Shown here in pieces: positions 6,865 to 15,478 of a DNA stretch of 64,000 nt (position 1 is the stretch's first letter; each line of letters opens with the position of its first letter). The position numbers and the translations under genes were made by a program. The stretch comes from Chitinophagaceae bacterium (GTDB taxonomy: Bacteria; Bacteroidota; Bacteroidia; Chitinophagales; Chitinophagaceae), in NCBI GenBank assembly GCA_024508725.1, contig JANINS010000003.1:1054001-1118000 (forward strand), given 5' to 3'. The notes beneath the pieces are model-generated. The model made no database searches and was not told the DNA's origin. It saw only the letters and a program-made list of their open reading frames with translations.

Positions 6865-9393
6865 CTAAGATACATCAGATGAACTCAATTGCTCACTGTT
6901 TGATTCAAATGCTTTTGCAGCGATCACCAATCTTAACTCACCATAACTCACCTGGTTATCCAACTGTTGAATGATTGGCGTGATGGGTGATCCTGCTTCA
7001 TAATTTTTGAGAAACGGTTCTATAAGAATGATCTTGTCTGAACTCACCAGTTCGTTTACAGATATCAATCCCAGTGTCACATAATGTGCAAGATGACCTT
7101 CGATCGTAGGCAGGCTTAGGTTCCTGATCTTTGCAATATCAGCGATCTTATTACCTTCTGTACATAACTGGTAAGTAATTGCTTTGGTATCAGGCTTGCT
7201 CTCTGCTTTTGGTTTCTTTTCTTTTTTAGGTTTTCTTTCGTTGATGAGTGAAGTGAGATCATTTTTTACACAGTAGTCGGTAATGATATTCAAAAAAGCG
7301 TCACCATATTGATCCACTTTTGCTTTACCAAATCCTGAAATTTTGATGAGGTCTTCCTTGCTTTGAGGCAGATACATCGCCATTTCATCAATACTCTGCG
7401 TACTTGCGACCATAAACACAGGTTGATTCTTTTGTTCGCACAGCTTGTTTCTGAGCTGACGAAGTTGATAATGCAATTCAGGATGAGGAGTTTCTATTTT
7501 TTGTTCAGCAGATGAAGTTGCATATGCATTTATGCTAAAAGAAGGCACAACAAAACTATTCTTTTGTTTAAAGTATGACTCTATTTTAAATCCTTCAACA
7601 AAGCCATTGATCACATGCTTCCTTTCAGCAATTGCTGTAAAAAGATCACGTAAACCGTCATTGAAATTTTTTGCTTGTGTTTTGCTGTCTGTAGAAACTG
7701 TAGACCCCTGCAATAATTTCATCATAGCTTCTAATTCATTAACGAAATATACTGCAGCTTTTTTTGTTCGGTCCTGTAAAGCCATATTTTCTTCCGGAAC
7801 AGCAGGATCATTGAAATAAAACAAAAGCCGTTCACGAAATTTAGTTGCCACTTCTTCTGTTGTGATCAGTTTATTTTCAATGTCAGATATCCAGCTCAGC
7901 GATGATTCATTGAAATGTTTAACGTTTTCATCCAGCAATCTCTTTAGCTCATTGCAGGACCGAATGAGTGGCATCAGGTCGAATAATTGCAACAAGAGCT
8001 TTTGCTGATAATCTTTTTTAGAATATTCCAATTGTCGTTTCAGATCATCCGGTTGACAAATGCTCTTCGAAAAATGAACAATCGTGTTATCTGTTCTGAG
8101 ACTGGAGCTTGTTAACTGGCTTTGGAGAATAATTCCTTTCATCGATGTGCAACGGCTGAGAGCCACATACACTTGACCAGCAGCGAAAGCAGCACCTGCA
8201 TCTATCACAGCTTTTTGAAATGTCAAACCCTGGCTTTTATGAATCGTGATTGCCCAGGCTAATCGTAAAGGATATTGTTTAAAAGATCCGGCAACATCTT
8301 CTTCTAATTGATTGGATTGTTTATTGATCGAATAGCGGATATTTTCCCAGGTTTCTTTGGCCACTTCAATTTCATCAGGTTCGTCTTTGCATTGAACAAA
8401 TATTCCTTCATCGGTAATTCGTGTCACCACTCCGATCTTGCCATTGTAATACCGCTTCGTTCTTTCCCTGTCATTTTTAATGAACATTACTTGTGCACCT
8501 TCTTTTAACTGAAGTGTTTCTTCGGCCGGGTAAGCTTTTTCATTAAACTCACCTTCTATCTCGGCTTTAAAAAAATGCGTTTTAGATTTGATGCGGCTCA
8601 GCTCTTCAGTATTGATCGCATCTGCTTTATAGTTGTGTGTGGTTAGAATGATATAATCTTCTTCAGCTTTTGGAAGAAACCCTGGTTGATACAGGGAATT
8701 CAGCAGTTCCTTTCCTTCTGATGTAAGTTGATTGTTTCTTACCTGGTTCAACAGATCAATAAATGTATTATCGCTTTGGCGATAGATCTTCTCAAATTCA
8801 ATCGATACCGATGAACATTCCTGCCAAACCCTGCTATCAAAGAAATAGGGTGAGTTATAATATTGAGACAATAAATTCCATTCATGGTCAACAGTAACGG
8901 GAGGTAGCTGGTACATATCGCCAATCACCAGGAGTTGCACACCACCAAAAGGTTCAGAATGTTTATATCGGAAGTGACGCAGTACAACATCAATAGCATC
9001 GAGTATATCGCAACGCACCATACTGATCTCGTCGATCACTAATAGCTCTAATTGTTGCAACACCTTGATCCGTTCACGATTCAATTTTATTTTGCCAAGC
9101 AATGAGTGTTTATTGGTGACATCATCACGATGCATATTGCCTCGTGCATCTGGAATGTAAGGCGAAAAAGGAAGCTGGAAAAAGGAATGAATGGTTGATC
9201 CTCCTGCATTGATAGCAGCAACACCAGTTGGTGCAACCACTGCCATTTGTTTTAAACTGTTCTCACGAATGTGACGAAGAAAGGTTGTCTTTCCTGTTCC
9301 GGCTTTACCGGTAAGAAAAATATTCCGATTGCTCTGGTTTACCAGGTCAACTGCCAAAGAGAATACTTCGTTATCTGTATCAATCTTGCTCAT
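6865..9393 (-). CDS. Pif1-like AAA helicase with HRDC and helix-turn-helix domains
   Basis: 842 aa. Superfamily 1B helicase: Walker A GKAGTGKTT (about residue 29), Walker B DEISMV, and motif VI region HKSQGLTF. The C-terminal part adds an HRDC-type nucleic-acid-binding domain (about 640-710, LIKISGFGKAKVDQYG) and a YpbB-like helix-turn-helix (about 760-815). This architecture is common in Bacteroidota and resolves structured DNA during replication or repair. The start MSKIDTDNEV at 9393 is chosen over a longer frame with a spurious hydrophobic extension. ssb lies 75 bp upstream on the same strand, which fits a replication/repair operon. Confidence 0.9.
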   Translation of the reverse strand: MSKIDTDNEVFSLAVDLVNQSNRNIFLTGKAGTGKTTFLRHIRENSLKQMAVVAPTGVAAINAGGSTIHSFFQLPFSPYIPDARGNMHRDDVTNKHSLLGKIKLNRERIKVLQQLELLVIDEISMVRCDILDAIDVVLRHFRYKHSEPFGGVQLLVIGDMYQLPPVTVDHEWNLLSQYYNSPYFFDSRVWQECSSVSIEFEKIYRQSDNTFIDLLNQVRNNQLTSEGKELLNSLYQPGFLPKAEEDYIILTTHNYKADAINTEELSRIKSKTHFFKAEIEGEFNEKAYPAEETLQLKEGAQVMFIKNDRERTKRYYNGKIGVVTRITDEGIFVQCKDEPDEIEVAKETWENIRYSINKQSNQLEEDVAGSFKQYPLRLAWAITIHKSQGLTFQKAVIDAGAAFAAGQVYVALSRCTSMKGIILQSQLTSSSLRTDNTIVHFSKSICQPDDLKRQLEYSKKDYQQKLLLQLFDLMPLIRSCNELKRLLDENVKHFNESSLSWISDIENKLITTEEVATKFRERLLFYFNDPAVPEENMALQDRTKKAAVYFVNELEAMMKLLQGSTVSTDSKTQAKNFNDGLRDLFTAIAERKHVINGFVEGFKIESYFKQKNSFVVPSFSINAYATSSAEQKIETPHPELHYQLRQLRNKLCEQKNQPVFMVASTQSIDEMAMYLPQSKEDLIKISGFGKAKVDQYGDAFLNIITDYCVKNDLTSLINERKPKKEKKPKAESKPDTKAITYQLCTEGNKIADIAKIRNLSLPTIEGHLAHYVTLGLISVNELVSSDKIILIEPFLKNYEAGSPITPIIQQLDNQVSYGELRLVIAAKAFESNSEQLSSSDVS

Positions 9394-9468
9394 TCTGTTC
9401 CGGGTTAAACATAAGAAAATAACTGCCACAGCCAACAGGTGCAGCAGTTATCAGTTGTTATATGGAAA

Positions 9469-9816
9469 TCAGGATTGAGCAGGTTTAGGATTGAGCATCA
9501 ACAGCTCAGAGATCTGGATCTCGGTAAAATATTTCTTCACGCCATCTTTATCTGTGTAGTTGCGATACACCAGTTTGCCTTCAAGAGCAACTTCAGAACC
9601 TTTGTACAAATACTTCTCTGCAATTTCAGCCACTTTACCCCAGGCAATAACATTGTGCCATTGCGTTTCTGTTATCTTATCACCTTTTGCATTGCGATAC
9701 GTTTCGTTGGTTGCCACGCTGAACTTTGCCAGCTTTTTGCCGCCTTCGATGCTTTTTACTTCAGGAGCATTACCAAGATTTCCGATCAGTTGAACTTTGT
9801 TTTTAAGTGCGTACAT
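9469..9816 (-). CDS. ssb: single-stranded DNA-binding protein
   Basis: 115 aa. One OB fold covering almost the whole protein (VQLIGNLGNAPEV... WHNVIAWGKVAEIAEKYLYKGS). The C-terminus ends in LLMLNPKPAQS, without the acidic DDDIPF-like tip that normally recruits partner proteins, and without a long linker. It is therefore likely an auxiliary SSB rather than the main replicative one. It is upstream of, and co-oriented with, the Pif1-like helicase. Confidence 0.9.
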   Translation of the reverse strand: MYALKNKVQLIGNLGNAPEVKSIEGGKKLAKFSVATNETYRNAKGDKITETQWHNVIAWGKVAEIAEKYLYKGSEVALEGKLVYRNYTDKDGVKKYFTEIQISELLMLNPKPAQS

Positions 9817-9990
9817 AACTTTTGTTTTTAGTTTTTTATTTCAGTCGGTCAATGCGATCGACAACACAAAAGTGGGTTTGCTGATAAGCCTTAGTCGGTA
9901 TTTAGTCGTTTGCTTACGAAAAGAAACGAGTATAAACGTTTGTACACGGGTAAAGAATTGATTATCTTACAAAAGTTAAATTAGTTGTAG

Positions 9991-10374
9991 ATGCCCGAAA
10001 CCGAAGTAAAACATTGCCTGGCTTGTGATAAACCCCTTCATGGTAGAGCCGACAAGAAATTCTGTAATGATTATTGCCGTAATGCTTACAACAATACGCT
10101 CAAAAGCATGAATGACACAGCGGTTCGAAACATCAATAATGTGCTGTCGAAGAACCGGAAGATTCTTGACACGATTTTGAAGGATGAAAAAACAGCAAAG
10201 ACGAATAAAGAAAAGCTCTTGCAGCAGGGCTTTAACTTCAAATACATCACTCATACATACACCAATAAGAATGGTGATACTTATTGTTTTTGTTATGAGA
10301 TGGGATACCTGCCACTGGATAATGACTGGTATTTAGTCGTTAGAAAAAAAGAGGAAGCGAAGCAGGCTAGTTGA
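9991..10374 (+). CDS. small zinc-ribbon-like hypothetical protein
   Basis: 127 aa. A four-cysteine cluster near the N-terminus (CLACDKPLHGRADKKFC then CRNAY) looks like a treble-clef or zinc-ribbon metal site. A charged helical middle and a C-terminal segment with YCFCYEMGYLP follow. No named family recognised. The gene is isolated, divergent from ssb and followed by the rhomboid gene 106 bp later. DNA or RNA binding is plausible but unproven. Confidence 0.7.
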   Translation: MPETEVKHCLACDKPLHGRADKKFCNDYCRNAYNNTLKSMNDTAVRNINNVLSKNRKILDTILKDEKTAKTNKEKLLQQGFNFKYITHTYTNKNGDTYCFCYEMGYLPLDNDWYLVVRKKEEAKQAS

Positions 10375-10480
10375 TATAACTATCATTTTTCAATTACATT
10401 CTTCAGAATATCATTATCCTGCAAAATGAATTTTCCTTTTCTCAAATTAATCTGATATTGATTTTAAATTATCACTACAC

Positions 10481-11914
10481 ATGGCTAAAAGCTACCAAAC
10501 TACTTTAGATACAGAACTAACTCCCAGCCAATTTTTGATGCTCACCAGCTTATCTATGGATGATCTTAAGTGGCAACATACTTTCATTGACAATAATACC
10601 ATAGAAGCGCAAAACTGGTTAGGGAATAACACACAAAAAGTGAAAGTGTCTATTGATGGTAGGCAAGTGATGGTAGACAGTAAATATGATAGCTGGGTAA
10701 TATCTGATTTTGGAAAAAACAGAAAAACGACTGAGCAGTTATTAAACACTATTGAAGAAAAGAAGGAATTGTTCACTCCGGAAGATCTGGATGCAAAATT
10801 CCAGCAACTGGTAGAAGATGCTGCTTCAGCTCGGGCCGATTTTGAAGAACGGGTGGCAACAGGTGAATTAACAGCGTCTGAAAAGATGGCAATCGGAGCA
10901 GGAGGCCATTACATCACCTATTCCCTGCTTGCTTTGAACATTCTGTTTTTTGCTTTTATGGTGGTGAATGGTGTAGGAATATTTGAACCTGAAACAACTG
11001 ACCTTATAAAGTGGGGGGCTAATGTAAAGTTTCTTACCGAAAGTGGTGATTGGTGGAGGTTGGTATCTGCTATGTTCATGCATATTGGTATTGTGCACCT
11101 TTTATTTAATATGTATGCATTGTTTTCAATAGGCATGTACCTGGAACCTGTAATGAGCAGGTGGAAATTTTTAGTGGCCTATTTATGTACCGGAGTCATT
11201 GCAAGTCTTACAAGTATATGGTGGCATGATAATACAGCCAGTGCAGGTGCTTCAGGTGCAATCTTTGGTATGTATGGAATTTTCCTTGCAATGCTTACAA
11301 CGAAAATGTTCGATAAAACTGCACAAAAATCATTGCTGTCCAGTATAGGAGTTTTTGTGTTCTACAACCTTGTGTATGGAATGAAAGCCGGTGTCGACAA
11401 TGCAGCCCATATAGGTGGATTGATAAGTGGACTTGTATTAGGTTACCAGTTTTCTTTTTTACATAATACCGAATGGAGGAAATTGTTCAGCGTAATTGCA
11501 ATCGTGTTAACTGCAGCTACATCCATTCTTTTTTTACAGGGAAAACAAAATGATGACCCCAAATTCTATTCTACCTGGGATGAAATAAGTACAATGGAAT
11601 TGAAAGCCTTAGAACCCTTGCAGAAGAAGGATTCAATATCCTCAGAAGTTTTTATAAAGCAATCCGAAACCATTAGCCTGCCCTTATGGAAACAAGCTAA
11701 AGAAAGATTGGCATCCACTTCGAACTTTAAACTTACTGAGGCGTTACAATATCGAAGAAACCTGCTGATTGAATATATTGATCTACGCATCGAGTTTACA
11801 CAGGCTTTAATTGATGCTGAGAAAACCAATGATTGGGAAAAAGCAAGTGAACTGGGAAGTAAGATCCAAAGCGTATTAGAGGAGCTTAACGCTGAACCAG
11901 AAAAAAAGGATTAA
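10481..11914 (+). CDS. rhomboid family intramembrane serine protease
   Basis: 477 aa. After a soluble N-terminal region (about 140 residues, including a sequence resembling a short bacterial PH-like fold) come six or more membrane helices. The catalytic Ser is in GASGAIFGMYG (about residue 257) and the catalytic His in NAAHIGGLISG (about 308). The HIGIVHLLFNMYAL segment is the conserved rhomboid loop/helix 2. A cytoplasmic helical tail of about 120 residues follows. It cleaves membrane proteins within their transmembrane segments; substrate unknown. Confidence 0.9.
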   Translation: MAKSYQTTLDTELTPSQFLMLTSLSMDDLKWQHTFIDNNTIEAQNWLGNNTQKVKVSIDGRQVMVDSKYDSWVISDFGKNRKTTEQLLNTIEEKKELFTPEDLDAKFQQLVEDAASARADFEERVATGELTASEKMAIGAGGHYITYSLLALNILFFAFMVVNGVGIFEPETTDLIKWGANVKFLTESGDWWRLVSAMFMHIGIVHLLFNMYALFSIGMYLEPVMSRWKFLVAYLCTGVIASLTSIWWHDNTASAGASGAIFGMYGIFLAMLTTKMFDKTAQKSLLSSIGVFVFYNLVYGMKAGVDNAAHIGGLISGLVLGYQFSFLHNTEWRKLFSVIAIVLTAATSILFLQGKQNDDPKFYSTWDEISTMELKALEPLQKKDSISSEVFIKQSETISLPLWKQAKERLASTSNFKLTEALQYRRNLLIEYIDLRIEFTQALIDAEKTNDWEKASELGSKIQSVLEELNAEPEKKD

Positions 11915-11990
11915 CTGGAATGGTAATTGAGCAAATTCACTTCTTTCTGGTGCTGATACTTTAACAGGGTAAATGATGCCAAACCAACAA

Positions 11991-12020
11991 TTGATGAACG
12001 GAGCGTCGCAAGCAAAGCTC
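11991..12020 (-). repeat. dispersed TTGYGWCRC repeat, copy 1
   Basis: Read on the minus strand it contains GCTTTGCTTGCGACGCTCCG, nearly the same as copy 5 (29188-29230), and related to TTGCGTCGCACTCTTGTAC in copies 4 and 7. It lies between the rhomboid and DUF4290 genes. Confidence 0.55.
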
Positions 12021-12072
12021 AATCCTTGATCGAACCTCTGCCACAAAAAAAACCCGCTTCGGCGGTATTGCT

Positions 12073-12080
12073 TACATTTG
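12073..12080 (+). promoter_or_regulatory. -7 promoter box of the DUF4290 gene
   Basis: TACATTTG, a perfect TAnnTTTG box, 20 bases before the ATG at 12101. Confidence 0.5.
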
Positions 12081-12100
12081 AACCTTAGATTTAGTGAAAC

Positions 12101-12868
12101 ATGGAGTATAATACTACAAGAAACCACCTGAGCATGAAAGAATATGGCAGGCATATTCAAAGAATGGTGGAATATTTATTAACGATTGAAAATCGTGAAG
12201 AGAGACAACGCCAGGCCAGCGTTGTGATTGAGCTGATGGGCTTTCTCAATCCGCATCTGAAGAACGTTGAAGATTTCCGTCATAAGCTTTGGGATCACTT
12301 GTTTTACATCAGCGATTTTCAGCTGGATGTTGACAGTCCCTACCCAAAACCACAAAGGGAAACGTATAAAGCGAAGCCCGATCCGATCGGCTATCCGAAA
12401 AGATATCCCAAATATTCTCACCTCGGTAAGAACCTTGAATCAGTAATTGATAAAGCCCTGGCTGAAGAAAATCCTGAGAAGAAAGCAGGCTTTGCTCATG
12501 CCATTGCATATTACATGAAGCTGGCTTATAGCAACTGGCATAAAGAGCTGGTACATGATGATGCGATAAGAAGTGAGCTTGATAGCATTACCGGAGGAGA
12601 GCTGGAATTCAGTAACACTCCATACATCAAACACCGCAATGCTCCTATCGAAACAGATGGTGGATACGGAACCGGAAGAAATAATCGTGGACGTCAAAAC
12701 TTCGGTGGAAGAAACGATCGCAATCGTGGTGGACAAGGTGGTGGAAGAGATAACAGAGGTGGCGGCCAGGGAAGAAATGATAATCGTAATCGTGGTGGAC
12801 AAGGTGGCGGAAGAGACAGCAGAAATGGTGGCGGTGGACAAAACCGAAACTTTAAAAAGAGATTCTAA
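12101..12868 (+). CDS. DUF4290 domain protein with Gly/Arg/Asn-rich tail
   Basis: 255 aa. Residues 1 to about 185 match the Bacteroidota-specific DUF4290 (YGRHIQRMVEYLL, ELMGFLNPHL, KLWDHLFYISDF). The last about 65 residues are a low-complexity RGG/GGN tail (repeated NRGGQGGGR), typical of RNA-binding proteins and encoded by near-identical 30- to 40-base DNA repeats. Function unknown; the tail suggests RNA or ribonucleoprotein binding. A clear terminator follows. Confidence 0.85.
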   Translation: MEYNTTRNHLSMKEYGRHIQRMVEYLLTIENREERQRQASVVIELMGFLNPHLKNVEDFRHKLWDHLFYISDFQLDVDSPYPKPQRETYKAKPDPIGYPKRYPKYSHLGKNLESVIDKALAEENPEKKAGFAHAIAYYMKLAYSNWHKELVHDDAIRSELDSITGGELEFSNTPYIKHRNAPIETDGGYGTGRNNRGRQNFGGRNDRNRGGQGGGRDNRGGGQGRNDNRNRGGQGGGRDSRNGGGGQNRNFKKRF

Positions 12869-12890
12869 GCTAAGCGACAGTAAATACGTA

Positions 12891-12917
12891 AAGCATCGAT
12901 AAGTTCGATGCTTTTTT
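12891..12917 (+). terminator. intrinsic terminator after the DUF4290 gene
   Basis: AAGCATCGA, loop TAAGT, TCGATGCTT followed by T6. Perfect 9-bp stem on the plus strand. Confidence 0.85.
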
Positions 12918-12949
12918 ATTTCTGCTAATTTCGATGGCAACGATAGTTA

Positions 12950-12957
12950 TACATTTG
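12950..12957 (+). promoter_or_regulatory. -7 promoter box of murA
   Basis: TACATTTG, a perfect TAnnTTTG, 25 bases upstream of the murA ATG at 12983. Confidence 0.5.
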
Positions 12958-12982
12958 GTTTACATTATTTGAATCATAACAC

Positions 12983-14284
12983 ATGTCAACATTCGAAGTA
13001 ACAGGAGGAAAGAAATTAAAAGGAACCATCGTACCACAGGGAGCAAAGAACGAAGCACTGCAGATACTTTCTGCTGTGCTGTTGACGGATGAAAAAGTTA
13101 CGATCAAAAACATCCCTGATATTGTTGATGTGAATCTTTTAATAGAACTATTGCAGGATATGGGCGTAAAGGTAGAAAGACCTCAGCGTGACACCTGTAT
13201 TTTCCAGGCTGATGCCATCGATATAGAATACCTCGGATCTGAAGTGTTCCGTAAAAAAGGAGGAAGACTCAGAGGCTCTGTAATGGTAGCCGGACCATTG
13301 CTGGCAAGATTTAAAAAAGCGTTTATTCCCAAACCTGGTGGAGATAAGATCGGAAGAAGAAGACTCGACACACACATCATCGGTTTTCAAAAACTGGGAG
13401 CACAGATGGTGCACAAAGAAGGCATTACAGAACTGATCGGCGATAACCTGAAAGGTGCTTACATGTTGCTTGATGAACCTTCGGTAACAGGAACAGCCAA
13501 CATTGTGATGGCTGCTGCTCTTGCGAAGGGAACTACCACTATTTACAATGCTGCCTGTGAACCTTACCTGCAGCAGTTATGTAAGATGTTGAACAGGATG
13601 GGAGCAAAGATCAGTGGTATTGGAAGCAATATGCTGATCGTTGAAGGTGTTGATAAACTCTATGGAACTGAACATACGATGTTGCCTGATATGATCGAAG
13701 TAGGAAGCTTCATCGGCCTGGCAGCGATGACACAAAGTGATATACTGATCAAAGGTGCCGGAGTAGATCATCTTGGAATTATTCCGGAGAAATTTCAGCA
13801 ACTGGGAATTCAGTTCAATATTAATGGAGATGATATTCATATCCCTGAACAGGACTCATACGAAATTCAAACTTTTCTCGATGGTGGTGTGATGACGATC
13901 TATGACCATCCATGGCCTGGATTTACGCCTGATCTGTTAAGTATTGTGCTTGTTGTGGCAACTCAGGCAAAAGGAAGTGTGCTGGTGCATCAAAAGATGT
14001 TTGAGAGCCGGTTGTTCTTTGTAGATAAATTGATCGACATGGGTGCTCAGATCATTTTGTGTGATCCACATCGTGCAACAGTCATCGGCTTGGGAAGAAA
14101 ACAATCACTTCGTGGAATTACGATGAGCAGTCCAGACATCAGAGCTGGTGTTGCATTGCTGATCGCTGCCATGAGTGCAGAAGGAAAAAGTATCATTCAA
14201 AATATTGAACAGATCGACAGAGGATATCAATACATCGACGTTCGTTTAAATGAACTCGGAGCCGAGATCAAACGTCTTCTCTAA
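12983..14284 (+). CDS. murA: UDP-N-acetylglucosamine 1-carboxyvinyltransferase
   Basis: 433 aa, full length. First committed cytoplasmic step of peptidoglycan synthesis: transfer of enolpyruvate from PEP to UDP-GlcNAc. Diagnostic segments are GAKNEALQIL near the N-terminus, the GPLLARF helix, and the mobile active-site loop PKPGGDKIGRRRLDTH. In that loop residue 121 is Asp where most MurA proteins have the fosfomycin-reactive Cys. The C-terminal DIRAGVALLIAA and YQYIDVRL blocks are intact. Preceded by its own -7 box and followed by the first structured element. Confidence 0.96.
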   Translation: MSTFEVTGGKKLKGTIVPQGAKNEALQILSAVLLTDEKVTIKNIPDIVDVNLLIELLQDMGVKVERPQRDTCIFQADAIDIEYLGSEVFRKKGGRLRGSVMVAGPLLARFKKAFIPKPGGDKIGRRRLDTHIIGFQKLGAQMVHKEGITELIGDNLKGAYMLLDEPSVTGTANIVMAAALAKGTTTIYNAACEPYLQQLCKMLNRMGAKISGIGSNMLIVEGVDKLYGTEHTMLPDMIEVGSFIGLAAMTQSDILIKGAGVDHLGIIPEKFQQLGIQFNINGDDIHIPEQDSYEIQTFLDGGVMTIYDHPWPGFTPDLLSIVLVVATQAKGSVLVHQKMFESRLFFVDKLIDMGAQIILCDPHRATVIGLGRKQSLRGITMSSPDIRAGVALLIAAMSAEGKSIIQNIEQIDRGYQYIDVRLNELGAEIKRLL

Positions 14285-14328
14285 TGTTCAAATTTTCCGA
14301 AGAAAACTTTCTACAGTTAAGTTAAAAA

Positions 14329-14427
14329 CCGGCAGGCACCCGGAGAGAAGGATTTTTGCCCTTCACGTTTTTGAAACAAAAACGGTCTGCAGCACCGGGT
14401 AATACGTTCTGCCGGCATAACATTTTT
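14329..14427 (+). ncRNA. structured RNA candidate, copy 1 (murA-gmk spacer)
   Basis: Outer helix CCGGCAG (14329-14335)/CTGCCGG (14409-14415) encloses ACCCGG (14338-14343)/CCGGGT (14395-14400). Within this lie hairpins GAAGG/CCTTC (14347-14364) and CGTTTTTG-AAA-CAAAAACG (14366-14384), then the single strand GTCTGCAGCA. A T7 run follows at about 14421. Copy 2 at 14633 keeps CCCGGAGAGAAGG and GGTCTGCAGCACCGGG while its hairpin stems differ in sequence but still pair. This fits an sRNA, a leader or an attenuator. No known Rfam family recognised. Confidence 0.6.
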
Positions 14428-14592
14428 TTCTTCGTGAGAAATCAATGTTATTTAATGAGGCAAGGCTAATTACATACCAAAATCAATTGGTTAAGTGATT
14501 TTTTTATGTTCAAAGCATAATGCTGAAGTGATTTATAAATAAATCGTCGTTCTTTTTTACAACACTTATCAATTCGTACAATGCTATTTGGC

Positions 14593-14600
14593 TAAATTTG
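14593..14600 (+). promoter_or_regulatory. -7 promoter box before structured RNA copy 2
   Basis: TAAATTTG, a perfect TAnnTTTG, about 33 bases upstream of the second structured element. Transcription from here would place the element at the 5' end of an RNA running towards gmk. Confidence 0.45.
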
Positions 14601-14632
14601 TGTTGCAGGCTTTTGATATACCCAAACTTTTA

Positions 14633-14707
14633 GTGCCCGGAGAGAAGGTGTGAGTCCTTTCCTTGAGGTATTCAATGGTCTGCAGCACCGGGCACTTCCT
14701 TTTTGCT
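14633..14707 (+). ncRNA. structured RNA candidate, copy 2 (upstream of gmk)
   Basis: Closing helix GTGCCCGG (14633-14640)/CCGGGCAC (14688-14695). Hairpin 1 is GAAGG/CCTTT (14644-14660) and hairpin 2 is CCTTGA/TCAATGG with one bulge (14661-14678); then comes the conserved GTCTGCAGCA strand. A T-rich run (TTCCTTTTT) follows, so it may end a short RNA or act as an attenuator before gmk at 14772. Helix pairing is kept relative to copy 1 despite different bases. Confidence 0.6.
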
Positions 14708-14771
14708 GTTACTACAACTCAGTAGTCTTTCCAGTATTTAAAATGTTACTTTGCAGCCCCAAATCGGCTGA

Positions 14772-15344
14772 ATGAAACAGTACCATAAAATCATCATCCT
14801 TACAGCTCCTTCCGGTTCTGGTAAAACATCGATCGCCAGGTTTTTGTTGAACCGATTTCCAAACCTTTCTTTCTCTATTTCTGCCGCTACAAGAAAGTCA
14901 AGAGAAGGAGAAGTGAATGGGAAGGATTATCACTTTATGAGTGAAGAGGAATTCAAAGCTCATATAAAAAAGAATGAGTTCATAGAATGGGAGATGGTGT
15001 ATGAAGGAAAATATTATGGTACGATGAAATCAGAGCTTGAAAGAATATGGAGCGAAAACAAAGTGCCTATATTGGATATTGATGTGCATGGCGGTATTCA
15101 CGTACAAAAAGAATATCCGATCAATACATTGTCGTTATTCGTTAAACCGCCTTCGGTGGAGGAATTGCGTAAGCGATTAGAAAGTCGTGGTACCGAAACT
15201 ACAGAAGCAATAAATACAAGAGTGAATAAAGCTTCGTATGAGCTTTCATTTGCAGATCAGTTTGATCATGTGATCGTAAATGATGACCTGGATAAGGCTT
15301 GTAAAGAAGCAGAGAGAATTGTTGAGGAATTTTTGAAGAGTTAA
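14772..15344 (+). CDS. gmk: guanylate kinase
   Basis: 190 aa, normal length. Phosphorylates GMP/dGMP to GDP/dGDP. P-loop APSGSGKTS at residues 11-19, the GMP-binding segment SREGEVNGKDYHF, then DIDVHGGIHVQKEY. The gene is preceded by a near-consensus -7 box (TACTTTG, 14747-14753) and by structured RNA copy 2, which may control it. It converges on polA across an inverted repeat. Confidence 0.95.
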   Translation: MKQYHKIIILTAPSGSGKTSIARFLLNRFPNLSFSISAATRKSREGEVNGKDYHFMSEEEFKAHIKKNEFIEWEMVYEGKYYGTMKSELERIWSENKVPILDIDVHGGIHVQKEYPINTLSLFVKPPSVEELRKRLESRGTETTEAINTRVNKASYELSFADQFDHVIVNDDLDKACKEAERIVEEFLKS

Positions 15345-15360
15345 CGCTCGGCTTGCGGTT

Positions 15361-15434
15361 AAGAGATAAAAGAGTAAAGGAGAAAAAGAGATGAATTTAC
15401 ATTCTTTGACTCTTTCTCTCCTTCAATCTCTTAG
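15361..15434. repeat. imperfect inverted repeat (AAGAGATTGAAGGAG type)
   Basis: Purine-rich left arm (15361-15390) and pyrimidine-rich right arm (15410-15434) are imperfect complements. The right arm, read in reverse complement, is CTAAGAGATTGAAGGAGAG, almost identical to the left arm of the repeat at 63840. It lies between the convergent gmk and polA stops, where it could act as a terminator. Confidence 0.6.
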
Positions 15435-15478
15435 TTATAAAATCTATGTTTCTCTGTGCCTTATGTGGTAAAAATATT

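Noticed and set aside
14633-14707. Cobalamin riboswitch or tRNA-like T-loop, from GGTGTGAGTCC in copy 2
   Set aside because: The match is absent from copy 1, whose structure is otherwise the same, and the other conserved cobalamin boxes are missing.
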